A DNA stretch of 64,000 nucleotides from Paraburkholderia sp. ZP32-5 (GTDB lineage Bacteria; Pseudomonadota; Gammaproteobacteria; Burkholderiales; Burkholderiaceae): the NCBI RefSeq assembly GCF_021390495.1, contig NZ_JAJEJP010000001.1:1302001-1366000 (forward strand). The letters are read 5' to 3'. Of the stretch, positions 27,869-37,459 are shown piece by piece. A model generated the notes under the pieces. That model saw nothing but the letters and a program-made list of their open reading frames with translations, was not told where the DNA came from and searched no databases. The position numbers and the translations under genes were made by a program. Position 1 is the stretch's first letter; every line of letters begins with the position of its first letter.

Positions 27869-28256
27869 GAACGGAGTCTCGATGGAGCGGATGCGGATGG
27901 TACGGTGAGTGCGATGAACGGGGTCAGCGTAATGATGAACGCGGGCGATCGTAAGCGAATGAGCGGTGCGGCGTGAACTTCGTGAACCGACCGAAGCAAC
28001 GCGGCAAAGCAACGCGTCGTTGCGCTGCGCGTGCGCGCAGATCGTTGCATGAAACGGTGCGCGGCGCAAATACGCACATGCACCGATCCACGCGCGCTAA
28101 CGGCGCGGTGCAGTGCGATACGTTCGGGTGTGTCGATCAGAGGGTGCGCGGCGAACAGCGGCAATGAGACGGTACGGGCAGCCCGCAACGTACATCGGTG
28201 ATGTGCATTACCACCGCCATGCGCGGCGCTTGCGCGTGCTTCATGCGCTTACGCGC
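27869..28256. other. Intergenic 388 bp between rlmH and maf
   Basis: No gene, RNA or terminator recognised. Both flanking genes read leftward, so it is probably transcribed through. A short CGCTTACG direct duplication lies near 28246-28262. Confidence 0.6.
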
Positions 28257-28727
28257 TTACGCGCGGTGATACGGATGATTTTGCGTGATGGTCCACGCGC
28301 GATACAGCTGCTCGGCGAGCAGCACGCGCACCATCGCGTGCGGCAACGTGAGGCTCGACAGACGCAGCAGCGTATCGGCACGCGCCTTCAGCTCGGGATC
28401 GAGGCCGTCCGCGCCGCCGATCAGAAACGCCACGTCGCGGCCGTCCTGCTGCCAGCCCGGCAGCGCGCCCGCGAGCTGCATCGTGGTCCAGTCCTTGCCG
28501 CGTTCGTCGAGCGCGACGATGCGCGCGTTCTTCGGCAGCGCGGCTTCGATCCTTTGCCGCTCGGCAGCCATCACGCTTTCAGCGGACCGTCCCGACGAAC
28601 GCTGCTCGGGTTTGAGTTCGCGCAACTCGATGCGCAGCTCGGGCGGCATGCGTTTCGCGTATTCGTCGAAGCCGGCCGCGATCCAGTCCGGCATCTTGTG
28701 GCCGACGGCGAGGATATGCAGTTTCAT
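28257..28727 (-). CDS. rlmH: 23S rRNA (pseudouridine1915-N3)-methyltransferase RlmH
   Basis: 156 residues, exact family length. Starts [15 protein letters not shown], with the SPOUT trefoil-knot motifs [22 protein letters not shown] and the C-terminal [20 protein letters not shown] and HPYHRA. It methylates pseudouridine 1915 in helix 69 of 23S rRNA on assembled 70S ribosomes. It is 27 bases behind rsfS, another ribosome-associated factor, in the same transcript. Confidence 0.96.
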   Translation of the reverse strand: MKLHILAVGHKMPDWIAAGFDEYAKRMPPELRIELRELKPEQRSSGRSAESVMAAERQRIEAALPKNARIVALDERGKDWTTMQLAGALPGWQQDGRDVAFLIGGADGLDPELKARADTLLRLSSLTLPHAMVRVLLAEQLYRAWTITQNHPYHRA

Positions 28728-28754
28728 CGCGAGAAAAGATACGGCGCGACGCGC

Positions 28755-29207
28755 TTACTTGCGGCGAGCGGCCGTTTTGCGCGCGGGCTTCGCGGCCGGT
28801 GCTTCTTCCTCGTCTTCCTCATCGTCGCCATCGTTCGCGCGTGCGCCGCCGAACGGGCTCGGCGTCGACAGCTTGATGCGCACCGGCTTGTCACCCCAGA
28901 TTTCCTCGAGGTTGTAGTACTGGCGCAGCGCCGGCTGCAGGATGTGGACGATCGCGTCGCCGCAATCGACCAGCACCCATTCGCCGATGTCTTCGCCTTC
29001 GGTGCTGACGATCTCGCCGCCGGCTTCCTTCACGCCCTCGCGCACGCTCGACGCGAGCGCCTTGGTTTGCCGGTTCGAGGTGCCGCTCGCGACGATCACG
29101 CGATCGAACAGCGAGGTCAGATGGGTGGTGTTGAACACCTTGATGTCTTGCGCCTTGACGTCTTCGAGAGCGTCGACGATCACGCGCTGCAGTTTGCGAA
29201 TATCCAT
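28755..29207 (-). CDS. rsfS: Ribosome silencing factor RsfS
   Basis: 150 residues from the ATG at 29207. The RsfS core spans residues 1-110 (VIVDALEDVKAQDIKVFNTT, FDRVIVASGTSNRQTKAL, GEWVLVDCGDAIVHI). It binds ribosomal protein uL14 and blocks subunit joining in poor growth conditions. A charged low-complexity tail (DDEEDEEE then Lys/Arg/Ala) of about 35 residues is added. The ATG lies four bases after the nadD stop, so translation is probably coupled. Confidence 0.95.
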   Translation of the reverse strand: MDIRKLQRVIVDALEDVKAQDIKVFNTTHLTSLFDRVIVASGTSNRQTKALASSVREGVKEAGGEIVSTEGEDIGEWVLVDCGDAIVHILQPALRQYYNLEEIWGDKPVRIKLSTPSPFGGARANDGDDEEDEEEAPAAKPARKTAARRK

Positions 29208-29211
29208 GGAG

Positions 29212-29922
29212 TTACCGGTGGTACAGATGATGTTGAAGAATATAGTCCCACACCGCGGTGGGGACATGGCTTGCGGCCTGATCCTGCGTTGTGCCGCCCG
29301 CGAGCCGCTGGCTCACCTGTTCGCGCAGATGCGCGCGAATGTCGGTGGCCGACACGTTGAATGCAAGCGTCGTATCGATCAGCAGATGACCGCAGGGCGT
29401 GGCCTGCAGCACATCGGCGTCGGCACGGCGCGCGGCGATTTCCTGCGCGACCACGGACGGAATCGACGCGAGTTCGAAGCCAGGCCGCGTGGCTACGCCG
29501 ATATGCGCGAGTTCGAACAGGCGCCGCCAGTCGCGCCACGTGTCGAGATGCACCAGTTGATCCGCGCCGATCAGCAGTGTGATCGACGCATCGCTGCCTT
29601 CGCGTTCGCGCCAGCGCTGCAGCGTCTCGACCGTGTAGGTGGGGCCGTCGTGCTCGATTTCGTCGGTCGCGACCCGGACGGTGGCGCCCGGCAGCGTGAG
29701 CGAGCCGGCGGCTGCGCGGGTCATCGCGAGCCGGTGTTCGGCCGGCGACACTTCCGCCTTCTGCCACGGCTGGCCGGCCGGCAGCAGCACCAGTTCCGTC
29801 AGCCGCAACACGTCGGCGAAACGCCGCGCGAGCGCGAGGTGGCCGTCGTGGATCGGGTCGAATGTGCCGCCTAGCAGACCGATCCGGCGGGGCAGGGCGA
29901 CAGGATGAGCGTTCGGCTTCAG
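29212..29922 (-). CDS. nadD: Nicotinate-nucleotide adenylyltransferase NadD, apparent CTG start
   Basis: 236 residues. The enzyme adenylates nicotinate mononucleotide in NAD synthesis. The nucleotidyltransferase motif [18 protein letters not shown] appears near residue 13 and the C-terminal ISSTxIR site is replaced by [11 protein letters not shown]. No ATG, GTG or TTG lies at the expected place. A CTG at 29922 has AAGGA seven bases upstream and gives [15 protein letters not shown] at the normal N-terminus. The only other in-frame candidate nearby is a TTG at 29952, without a site. Lies 50 bases after hemF and 4 bases before rsfS. Confidence 0.93.
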   Translation of the reverse strand: MKPNAHPVALPRRIGLLGGTFDPIHDGHLALARRFADVLRLTELVLLPAGQPWQKAEVSPAEHRLAMTRAAAGSLTLPGATVRVATDEIEHDGPTYTVETLQRWREREGSDASITLLIGADQLVHLDTWRDWRRLFELAHIGVATRPGFELASIPSVVAQEIAARRADADVLQATPCGHLLIDTTLAFNVSATDIRAHLREQVSQRLAGGTTQDQAASHVPTAVWDYILQHHLYHR

Positions 29923-29972
29923 GTGAGGGTCCTTTGTCGTGACCGTGGGCAACGCGGTGTGGCGCTTGCGCG

Positions 29973-30896
29973 TCACACCCAGTCGCGCGGCACGAGAAAA
30001 TCGCTGTACAAACGCGCTTCCGGCGTGCCCGGCTCGGGCTGCCAGTTGTAGCGCCAGTTCACCACCGGCGGCATCGACATCAGGATCGATTCGGTGCGTC
30101 CGCCGCTTTGCAGCCCAAATAGTGTGCCACGGTCGAAGACCAGATTGAACTCGACGTAGCGGCCGCGCCGGTATGCCTGGAATTCGCGCTCGGCTTCGCC
30201 GTACGGCGTGTCGCGGCGGCGCTCGATGATCGGCAGATAGGCCTTCAGAAAACCGTCGCCGACGCTTTTGAGCATCGCGAACGATTGCTCGAAGCCCGGC
30301 TCCGAGAAATCGTCGAAGAAGATTCCGCCGATGCCGCGTGCTTCGTTGCGGTGCTTCAGGAAAAAATACTCGTCGCACCAGCGCTTGAAGCGCGGGTACA
30401 GGTCCGCGCCGTGCGGATCGAGCGCGTCGCGGCACACGCGATGGAAATGCCGCGCGTCTTCCTCGTAGCCGTAGTAGGGCGTCAGGTCCATGCCGCCGCC
30501 GAACCAGAACACCGGCGCTTCGCCGGGCTTCGTTGCGATCAGCAGGCGCACGTTCATGTGCACGGTCGGGCAGTACGGATTGCGCGGATGCAGCACCAGC
30601 GACACGCCCATCGCCTCGAAGCCGCGGCCCGCCAGTTGCGGCCGCGCGGCGCTGGCCGAGCCGGGCAGCGCGTCGCCCGCGACGTCCGAGAAGCCGATGC
30701 CCGCGCGCTCGAAGAACTGGCCGCCTTCGAGTATCCGCGTGACGCCGCCGCCGCGCAGTTTGTCGCCGGGCGCGCGCTGCCACGCGTCGGTCGCGAGCGG
30801 TGTGCCGTCGAACGCGCCGAGCGTGTCCGCGATATGCGATTGCAGGCCTTGCAGCCAGCTGCGCACGGCCTGTGTGTCGTAGCTCGAATTGCTCAT
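29973..30896 (-). CDS. hemF: Oxygen-dependent coproporphyrinogen III oxidase HemF
   Basis: 307 residues from the ATG at 30896. Catalyses oxidative decarboxylation of coproporphyrinogen III to protoporphyrinogen IX in haem synthesis, in the cytoplasm, using O2. Diagnostic blocks are visible: [59 protein letters not shown] and [16 protein letters not shown]. Part of the leftward yebC-purD-hemF-nadD-rsfS-rlmH run. Confidence 0.96.
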   Translation of the reverse strand: MSNSSYDTQAVRSWLQGLQSHIADTLGAFDGTPLATDAWQRAPGDKLRGGGVTRILEGGQFFERAGIGFSDVAGDALPGSASAARPQLAGRGFEAMGVSLVLHPRNPYCPTVHMNVRLLIATKPGEAPVFWFGGGMDLTPYYGYEEDARHFHRVCRDALDPHGADLYPRFKRWCDEYFFLKHRNEARGIGGIFFDDFSEPGFEQSFAMLKSVGDGFLKAYLPIIERRRDTPYGEAEREFQAYRRGRYVEFNLVFDRGTLFGLQSGGRTESILMSMPPVVNWRYNWQPEPGTPEARLYSDFLVPRDWV

Positions 30897-30982
30897 GAAT
30901 GCGGATGCTGAGGGCGGCACGCTGGTCGTGCCGCGGGGTTCTTCGGAGGAGCGCGCCGGTTATGCTCGCGCTCGGCGCCTGG

Positions 30983-31015
30983 CTGGCGCTTAGCTGGCAC
31001 TCAACTGGCGCTTAG
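30983..31015. repeat. Three 11-bp imperfect tandem repeats between purD and hemF
   Basis: CTGGCGCTTAG, CTGGCACTCAA, CTGGCGCTTAG in a row, followed by a partial fourth. They sit in the 345-bp gap 30897-31241, where nothing else was recognised. Confidence 0.7.
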
Positions 31016-31241
31016 CCGGCCTTGCGGATTTCGAGCCCGCGCATGCTGCTCAGTGCTGGGGCAAGGCGCGGACGTCAGGACTTCAGGCTGCCGAAACTAC
31101 CGGCCGAACTGGTGGCAAGACTACCCTGCATGCCTGCTTTGCCGGGCGGCCGCGCCGAGTGCCAAAACAGTGTAGCGCCGGCGGTTCGGCCCCGCGCGGT
31201 TTGCCCCGCGACGCATGGACGCGGGCGGGGCCGACAGGCGC

Positions 31242-32528
31242 CTAGTGCTTGCCGTCGTGCTTGCGGTTCAGCGCGCGATAACCGATATCGCGGCGATACT
31301 GCATGCCGTCGAAGGCGATCTGGTTGATCGCATCGTAGGCGGCCGTCTGCGCGGAGCGCACCGAATCCGCGAGACCGACGACGCACAGCACGCGTCCGCC
31401 CGAGGTGGTCAGCTTGCCGTCGGTCAGCGTGGTGCCGGCGTGGAACGTGACGGCATCGGCGGTTTCGGCGGGAATGCCGTTGATGCGGTCGCCTTTCCTC
31501 GGCGTGTCCGGATAGTTGTGCGCGGCGAGCACGACACCCAGCGCGGTACGGCGATCCCATTCGAGCTCGACGGTATCGAGCGTGCCGGCGATCGCCTGCT
31601 CGACCACCTTCGAATAATCGCCCTTCAGACGCGCCATGATCGGCTGCGTTTCCGGGTCGCCCATCCGGCAGTTGAATTCGAGCGTCTTCGGGTTGCCTTG
31701 CGCGTCGATCATCAGACCCGCGTACAGGAAGCCGGTGTAGCGGATGCCTTCCTTTTCCATGCCGCGCACGGTCGGCAGAATGATTTCGCGCATCACGCGC
31801 GCATGCAGTTGCGGCGTGACGATCGGCGCGGGCGAGTAGGCGCCCATGCCGCCGGTGTTCGGGCCCTGGTCGGCGTCGAGCAGACGCTTGTGGTCCTGGC
31901 TCGAGGCGAGCGGCAGCACGTGCTTGCCGTCGACCATCACGATGAAGCTCGCTTCTTCGCCGGCGAGGAATTCCTCGATCACGACGCGCGCGCCGGCATC
32001 GCCGAGCTTGTTGTCCGACAGCATCATGTCGACCGCGGCGTGCGCTTCTTCCAGCGTTTGCGCGACCACGACGCCCTTGCCGGCCGCGAGGCCGTCGGCC
32101 TTGATCACGATCGGCGCGCCCTTGGCGTCCAGATACGCATGCGCGGCGGCGACGTCGGCGAAGGTCTCGTATTCGGCGGTCGGAATGCCGTGGCGCTTCA
32201 TGAACGCCTTGGCGAAATCTTTCGAGCTTTCGAGCTGGGCGGCCTCTTTGGTCGGCCCGAAGATCTTCAGACCGCGCGAGCGGAACAGGTTGACGATGCC
32301 GGCCGCGAGCGGCGCTTCCGGCCCGACCAGCGTAAAGGCGATCTGTTCCTTTTCGACGAAATCCGCGAGCGCGGCCGGCTCGGTGATGTCGAGGTTGCGC
32401 AGACGCTCGTCCTGAGCGGTGCCGCCGTTGCCGGGCGCGACGTAGACGAGCTGGACCCGCGGCGATTGCGCGAGCTTCCATGCGAGCGCATGTTCGCGAC
32501 CGCCGGAACCGACGACGAGTAACTTCAT
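31242..32528 (-). CDS. purD: Phosphoribosylamine-glycine ligase PurD
   Basis: 428 residues from the ATG at 32528. The second enzyme of purine synthesis, making GAR from phosphoribosylamine, glycine and ATP in the cytoplasm. Starts MKLLVVGSGGREHALAWKL, with VGPEAPLAAGIV near 65, the ATP-grasp segment IVIKADGLAAGKGVVVA near 140, DQGPNTGGMGAYSPAP near 212 and EFNCRMGDPETQ near 287, all diagnostic. Follows yebC by 183 bases. Confidence 0.97.
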   Translation of the reverse strand: MKLLVVGSGGREHALAWKLAQSPRVQLVYVAPGNGGTAQDERLRNLDITEPAALADFVEKEQIAFTLVGPEAPLAAGIVNLFRSRGLKIFGPTKEAAQLESSKDFAKAFMKRHGIPTAEYETFADVAAAHAYLDAKGAPIVIKADGLAAGKGVVVAQTLEEAHAAVDMMLSDNKLGDAGARVVIEEFLAGEEASFIVMVDGKHVLPLASSQDHKRLLDADQGPNTGGMGAYSPAPIVTPQLHARVMREIILPTVRGMEKEGIRYTGFLYAGLMIDAQGNPKTLEFNCRMGDPETQPIMARLKGDYSKVVEQAIAGTLDTVELEWDRRTALGVVLAAHNYPDTPRKGDRINGIPAETADAVTFHAGTTLTDGKLTTSGGRVLCVVGLADSVRSAQTAAYDAINQIAFDGMQYRRDIGYRALNRKHDGKH

Positions 32529-32711
32529 GTGAATCCCCGAGACTTGAAAACCATAAACGGCCGAGCGATCGTGCTCAGCCGTGCAATAAACCATCGACAG
32601 CAACGACAAACGACACCCGAAGTCCGGCACTCGCGCGGCGCGGCCTGCTGCAGGCCGCATGCAGGATGCGCGCCACGCGCACCCTGCGCTTCACGCGTTG
32701 CCGGCACACGC

Positions 32712-33440
32712 TCACTCGCCGGCGATCGACGCGTTTGTATAGACTTCCTGCACGTCGTCCAGATTTTCCAGCGCGTCGAGCAGCTTCTGCATCTTGACCG
32801 CGTCATCGCCGGTGAATTCGACTTCGGTCTGCGGCTTCATCGTGACTTCGGCCAGTTCGGCCTTGAAGCCGGCTGCTTCCAGCGCAGCCTTGACCTTCGA
32901 AAAATCGTTCGGCGGGCACAGCACTTCGATACTGCCGTCCTCGTTCGTGACGACGTCGTCGGCGCCGGCTTCGAGCGCGGCTTCCATCAGCGTGTCTTCA
33001 GCCGTGCCGGGCGCGAACAGGAACTGGCCGACGTGATCGAACATGAACGACACCGAGCCGTCGGTGCCCATGTTGCCGCCGTTCTTCGAGAATGCGTGAC
33101 GCACTTCCGCGACCGTGCGGGTGCGGTTGTCGGTCATCGTGTCGACGATCACCGCCGCGCCGCCGATGCCGTAGCCTTCGTAGCGGATTTCCTCGTAGTT
33201 CGCGCCTTCCGCGCCGCCGACACCGCGCTGGATCGCACGGTTGATGTTGTCTTTCGGCATGTTGGCGTCGTACGCCTTGTCGACCGCGAGCCGCAGACGC
33301 GGGTTCGAGTCGATGTCGCCGCCGCCCATGCGCGCCGCGACCTGGATTTCCTTGATGAGCCGCGTCCAGACCTTGCCACGCTTGGCATCGGCCGCTGCTT
33401 TCTTATGCTTGATGTTGGCCCATTTCGAATGACCCGCCAT
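32712..33440 (-). CDS. yebC: YebC/PmpR family protein (TACO1-like)
   Basis: 242 residues from the ATG at 33440, the standard start [16 protein letters not shown]. Conserved [46 protein letters not shown] and C-terminal [16 protein letters not shown] are present. The family was annotated as transcription regulators; recent work ties it to translation of difficult sequences such as polyproline. Cytoplasmic. First gene of the leftward purD-rng block. Confidence 0.95.
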   Translation of the reverse strand: MAGHSKWANIKHKKAAADAKRGKVWTRLIKEIQVAARMGGGDIDSNPRLRLAVDKAYDANMPKDNINRAIQRGVGGAEGANYEEIRYEGYGIGGAAVIVDTMTDNRTRTVAEVRHAFSKNGGNMGTDGSVSFMFDHVGQFLFAPGTAEDTLMEAALEAGADDVVTNEDGSIEVLCPPNDFSKVKAALEAAGFKAELAEVTMKPQTEVEFTGDDAVKMQKLLDALENLDDVQEVYTNASIAGE

Positions 33441-34067
33441 ACTTTTCTCCGTCGCGCGCGCCAGCGGGGCGCACGCATAGTGCAATTGTCGTTGCGAAGT
33501 CGGGCGCTTGCCGCGCCTCGATGTCAAACCTGCTGTGAACCCTTGCGGCATCGGCCTGCCGGTGCCCGAGTCACGCACCGGGCGGCGCTGTTACTGCCGC
33601 TTGCCGCGGCTCACCGCCGCCGTCTACTCACGGCCAGCCAGGTCGTGCCGGGCGCCTTCAGCCGCTTGCCCGCATCCGCGCTCGTAGCCGCCTGCATTGG
33701 CCCACGTTCGCGATGATCCGTTTCGCGCCGGTCGAATCCCGCCGGGTCCGGTAAGCGAGGCAGAAAGCCGGCGGCGCGATTGGGCGGGACGGTGGACGTG
33801 AGGCCAACGCGGCGCTAGCGCGGTGCGCCAGTCGATGCGAAAAGCCGGCATTGCCGCGCTCGCGCAGGCGAGATTGCAGGCCAGGCCATGGGTCGAGCGG
33901 ATTCGAATTTTATCATGCCGCGAGGGTGCGGCAGAGGGGGCCAGGACGCGAAACCGGGCGGAAATGCGATGAAAATCAAGCGAAATCAAGTGACGGCGCA
34001 AACGGCGGCGGTGCGGATACGCTGCGCGAACGGGACGGCGCAGCGCAAACCGTCCGCGCCGGTTACG
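33441..34067. other. Intergenic 627 bp between upp and yebC, with a candidate leftward -10 box
   Basis: No gene or RNA recognised. A leftward TAAAAT (complement of 33907-33912) is the best -10 candidate for yebC but would give a leader of more than 450 nt, so a nearer promoter or an unrecognised element is possible. Readings in this gap look non-coding (Arg/Pro/Ala-rich). Confidence 0.5.
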
Positions 34068-34718
34068 TCAATTCTTGGTGCCGAACAGCCGGTCGCCTGC
34101 GTCGCCGAGACCCGGCTCGATGTAAGCGTGCTCGTTCAGCTTCGAATCGAGCGACGCGACATACAGCTTGACGTCGGGGTGCGCGTCCTGGAACACCTGC
34201 ACGCCTTCGGGCGCCGCCACCAGCGCGAGAAACATGATGTTTTCGCCGGCCACGTTGCGGCGCTTGAGCACGTCGACCGCGTGCACGGCCGAGTAGCCGG
34301 TCGCGACCATCGGATCGCACAGGATGAACACGCGGTCCTCCAGATCCGGCAGCCGCACCAGATATTCGACCGGCCGATGATCCTCCGCGCGGTACACGCC
34401 GATGTGGCCGACGCGCGCCGACGGCACCAGTTCGAGCAGCCCGTCCGACATGCCGACGCCCGCGCGCAGCACCGGCACGATCGCGAGCTTCTTGCCGGCG
34501 ATCACCGGCGCGTCGATTTCCATCAGCGGCGTGTTGATGCGGCGGGTGGTCATCGGCAGATTGCGGGTGATCTCGTAGCCCATCAGCAGTGTGATCTCGC
34601 GCAGCAGATCGCGGAACGTGCGTGTCGACGTGTCCCGGTCGCGCATATGCGACAGCTTGTGCTGGATCAGCGGGTGATTGAGGATGAAAAGATTGGGAAA
34701 ACGGCTGTCCTGGATCAT
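34068..34718 (-). CDS. upp: Uracil phosphoribosyltransferase
   Basis: 216 residues from the ATG at 34718. Converts uracil and PRPP to UMP in pyrimidine salvage, in the cytoplasm. Seen: [14 protein letters not shown] at the N-terminus, [30 protein letters not shown], the PRPP loop [13 protein letters not shown] and the C-terminal [17 protein letters not shown] that holds the uracil-binding region. The last Gly of the usual DPMLATGGS is Tyr here, a common variant. Divergent from the SDR gene across 259 bp with nothing recognised. Confidence 0.97.
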   Translation of the reverse strand: MIQDSRFPNLFILNHPLIQHKLSHMRDRDTSTRTFRDLLREITLLMGYEITRNLPMTTRRINTPLMEIDAPVIAGKKLAIVPVLRAGVGMSDGLLELVPSARVGHIGVYRAEDHRPVEYLVRLPDLEDRVFILCDPMVATGYSAVHAVDVLKRRNVAGENIMFLALVAAPEGVQVFQDAHPDVKLYVASLDSKLNEHAYIEPGLGDAGDRLFGTKN

Positions 34719-34977
34719 GGCGGGCTCGCGCGCGGCGGCAAGGTGGATCGGTTCGGCGCGCCGCATCGGCCGCGCCGTCCCCGCAAGGCGGACGAACGGA
34801 CAGGCGGGCGCGCCATCGCGCAAGTTTACCGAAAGAGTGGCACCGGACGATATCGGAGATTGCTGCGTGGAGATTGCAGCGGCCCGGCACAGTCCGGCAC
34901 CGATTCTTCTAGAATCGGGGGAGGCATCGCAACGCCCGCGCGCGTCCGCGCCGGGACTCCGACACGAGGACACACAG

Positions 34978-35757
34978 ATGGATATGGGAATCGCAGGACG
35001 CACCGCGCTGGTTTGCGCGGCGAGCAAAGGTCTGGGTCGCGGCTGCGCGGAAGCGCTCGCCGCCGAGGGCGTCAATCTGACGATCGTCGCGCGCACCGCT
35101 GAAACGCTCGAGGCGACCGCCGCGGAAATCCGCAAGCAGAGCGGCGTCGAAGTGAAGACGGTCGCCTGCGACATCACCACGCCCGAAGGCCGCGCGGCCG
35201 CGCTTGCCGCCTGTCCGCAGCCGGATATCCTCGTCAACAATGCCGGCGGCCCGCCGCCGGGCGACTTCCGCAACTTCACGCACGACGACTGGATCCGCGC
35301 GCTGGAAAGCAACATGCTGACGCCGATCGAGCTGATCCGTCAGACCATCGATTCGATGAGCGCGCGCGGCTACGGACGCATCGTCAATATCACCAGTTCG
35401 GCGGTAAAAGCGCCGATCGACGTGCTGGGTCTCTCCAACGGCGCGCGCTCGGGCCTGACCGGCTTCGTCGCGGGCCTCGCGCGCAAGGTCGCGCCGACCG
35501 GCGTGACGATCAATAACCTGCTGCCGGGGCTGTTCGATACCGACCGCATCGCGGTCACGTTCGAGGCGCAGGCCAGGACGCACAACATTTCCGTCGACGA
35601 AGCGCGCAAGCAGCGGATGAAGACGATTCCGGCCGGCCGCTTCGGCAATCGCGACGAATTCGGCCGCGCGTGCGCGTTCCTGTGCAGCGTGCATGCGGGC
35701 TACATCACCGGGCAAAACTGGCTGATCGACGGCGGCGCTTATCCGGGTACGTACTGA
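34978..35757 (+). CDS. SDR-like protein lacking the catalytic Tyr/Lys (BKR-like subgroup)
   Basis: 259 residues from the ATG at 34978 (GAGGA upstream). Rossmann fold of the short-chain dehydrogenase family: [11 protein letters not shown] in place of TGxxxGx[10 protein letters not shown] near residue 85, RIVNITSS near 134. Where YxxxK is expected the sequence reads [11 protein letters not shown], so both catalytic residues are absent. The glycine motif is also imperfect. This matches the described BKR-like SDR subgroup with incomplete active sites, so dehydrogenase activity is doubtful. The C-terminus ends inside a 15-bp repeat. Followed by mgsA at 91 bases. Confidence 0.9.
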   Translation: MDMGIAGRTALVCAASKGLGRGCAEALAAEGVNLTIVARTAETLEATAAEIRKQSGVEVKTVACDITTPEGRAAALAACPQPDILVNNAGGPPPGDFRNFTHDDWIRALESNMLTPIELIRQTIDSMSARGYGRIVNITSSAVKAPIDVLGLSNGARSGLTGFVAGLARKVAPTGVTINNLLPGLFDTDRIAVTFEAQARTHNISVDEARKQRMKTIPAGRFGNRDEFGRACAFLCSVHAGYITGQNWLIDGGAYPGTY

Positions 35758-35789
35758 GCGGGTACGTACCGAGCGGGCACGTACCGCGC
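35745..35789. repeat. Three 15-bp tandem repeats spanning the SDR stop codon
   Basis: GGGTACGTACTGAGC, GGGTACGTACCGAGC and GGGCACGTACCGCGC follow each other. The first contains the TGA stop of the SDR gene (35755-35757); the other two are in the untranslated region and lack it. Confidence 0.85.
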
Positions 35790-35848
35790 AGCGCCAGGCA
35801 GTCCCACCACAACAACGACAATCACAACGGCTTGAGGAGTCTTACGTC

Positions 35849-36238
35849 ATGAGTACCCGCATTGCGCTGATCGCGCACGATCACAAGAAGGACGACATCG
35901 TCAAACTGGCCGGCGAATACATCGATACGCTCGCGCGCTGCGAGATCGTCGCGACCGGCACGACCGGCGGACGCATCGGCGACACGCATGGGCTGAAAGT
36001 CGAACGCATGCTGTCCGGTCCGCACGGCGGCGATTTGCAGATCGGCGCGCAACTCGCGGAAGGGCGGGTGGACGTGGTGATTTTCCTGCGCGACCCGATG
36101 ACCCCGCAGCCGCACGAACCGGACATCAACGCGCTGGTGCGGGCCTGCGACGTGCACAACATTCCGTGCGCGACGAACATCTCGACCGCGCGCATGGTGC
36201 TCGACGTGTTGACGCTGCGACTGAGCGGCCAGGCCTGA
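35849..36238 (+). CDS. mgsA: Methylglyoxal synthase
   Basis: 129 residues. Turns dihydroxyacetone phosphate into methylglyoxal and phosphate, a bypass when sugar phosphates accumulate. Active-site blocks are all present: [52 protein letters not shown] and the C-terminal [11 protein letters not shown]. Cytoplasmic homohexamer in characterised members. GAGGAG-type site precedes the ATG. It lies between the SDR and qor genes, all rightward. Confidence 0.96.
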   Translation: MSTRIALIAHDHKKDDIVKLAGEYIDTLARCEIVATGTTGGRIGDTHGLKVERMLSGPHGGDLQIGAQLAEGRVDVVIFLRDPMTPQPHEPDINALVRACDVHNIPCATNISTARMVLDVLTLRLSGQA

Positions 36239-36296
36239 AGGTACGAGGGGCTTCAAGGCTGGCCGCACCCCGATTCAGACAGATCAAGGAGACGAG

Positions 36297-37271
36297 ATGA
36301 CCAAGGCAATCCGATTCGATAAAACCGGTGGCCCGGAAGTAATGAAATGGGTCGACGTGGAAGTAGGCGAGCCCGGCGCGGGTGAGATCCGTATTCGCCA
36401 GACGGCGGTCGGCCTCAACTATATCGACGTGTATTTCCGCACCGGCCTCTATCCGCTGCCGTTGCCGGGCGGGCTCGGCATGGAGGCGGCCGGCGAGGTG
36501 GTCGCGGTGGGCTCGGGTGTCACGGAGCTGAAGGCTGGCGATCGCGTCGCCTATGTCGCGCGGCCGCCCGGCGCGTATGCACAGGAGCGCGTGCTGCCGG
36601 CCGCGCACGTCGTGAAGCTGCCTGCTGGCGTCAGCGACGAGCAGGCGGCATCGGTGATGCTGCAGGGTCTGACCGCGCAATATCTGCTGCGCCGCACGTA
36701 TCGGGTGAAGGCCGGCGACACGATCCTGATCCAGGCTGCCGCGGGCGGCGTCGGCCTGCTGGTGTGCCAGTGGGCGAAGGCGCTCGGCGCGACGGTGATC
36801 GGCACGGTCGGCTCGGACGAAAAAGCCGACATCGCGAAAGCGCGCGGCTGCGATCACGCGATCGTCTACACACGCGAAAACTTCACGAAACGCGTACGCG
36901 AAATCACCAATGGTGCCGGCGTGCCGGTCGTCTACGATTCGATCGGCAAGGACACGTTCGAGAAGTCGCTCGACTGTCTCGCGCCGCTCGGTCTGTTCGT
37001 GAGCTTCGGTAACTCGTCGGGGCCGTTGCCGCCGATCGATTCGTCCGAATTCGCGGGACGCGGTTCGTTGTTCTTTACGCGCCCGACGCTGTTTACCTAC
37101 ATGGCTAAACGCAGCGATTACGAAGCGATGTCGGCCGAGCTGTTCGACGTGCTGAGTTCGGGCAAGGTCAAGACGAGCATCAACCAGCGTTACGCGCTGC
37201 CCGACGTCGGCCAGGCGCATGCGGATCTCGAAGGGCGCCGCACGACGGGCTCGACGATTCTGCTGCCGTAA
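36297..37271 (+). CDS. qor: NADPH:quinone oxidoreductase, zinc-independent MDR family
   Basis: 324 residues with GGAGACG before the ATG. An N-terminal GroES-like domain (PEVMKWVDVEVGEPGAGEI, then GLNYIDVYFRTGLYP) is followed by the nucleotide-binding AAAGGVGLLVCQWAKALGA. It has no structural zinc cysteine cluster, typical of quinone oxidoreductases (Qor/zeta-crystallin). Likely reduces quinones or enones with NADPH in the cytoplasm. A strong hairpin follows at 37323. Confidence 0.93.
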   Translation: MTKAIRFDKTGGPEVMKWVDVEVGEPGAGEIRIRQTAVGLNYIDVYFRTGLYPLPLPGGLGMEAAGEVVAVGSGVTELKAGDRVAYVARPPGAYAQERVLPAAHVVKLPAGVSDEQAASVMLQGLTAQYLLRRTYRVKAGDTILIQAAAGGVGLLVCQWAKALGATVIGTVGSDEKADIAKARGCDHAIVYTRENFTKRVREITNGAGVPVVYDSIGKDTFEKSLDCLAPLGLFVSFGNSSGPLPPIDSSEFAGRGSLFFTRPTLFTYMAKRSDYEAMSAELFDVLSSGKVKTSINQRYALPDVGQAHADLEGRRTTGSTILLP

Positions 37272-37322
37272 CGGCAGCGAGGCGCCGACCAGCGCCGCAG
37301 TACACACACAGCAACCTCCCCG

Positions 37323-37354
37323 AGGGCCGCGCCATCGCAAGACGGCGCGGCCCT
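37323..37354 (+). terminator. GC-rich hairpin after qor, probable terminator
   Basis: Perfect 11-bp stem AGGGCCGCGCC/GGCGCGGCCCT with a 10-base loop. The T tract is weak (GTCCGTTTA), so efficiency is uncertain. Confidence 0.6.
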
Positions 37355-37359
37355 GTCCG

Positions 37360-37378
37360 TTTACGCGATTTTTACGCG
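37360..37378 (+). promoter_or_regulatory. Candidate KdpE operator: TTTACGCG direct repeats
   Basis: TTTACGCG occurs at 37360-37367 and 37371-37378, an 11-bp (one helical turn) period usual for OmpR-family response regulators and similar to the E. coli KdpE TTTA-type site. A TTGACC at 37392-37397 may be the -35. The -10 is poor, as expected for an activated promoter. The repeat pair would be centred about 60 bp upstream of transcription start. Confidence 0.45.
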
Positions 37379-37459
37379 CGTCCCACCATCTTTGACCAGG
37401 CCTTTAGGCCAATCGGCATACCGTTGCACCTATCCAAAATCCGTCAATGGAGAACGAAA

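Noticed and set aside
33715..33765. GGTCGAATCC, looking like a tRNA T-arm
   Set aside because: No matching acceptor or anticodon stems on either side.
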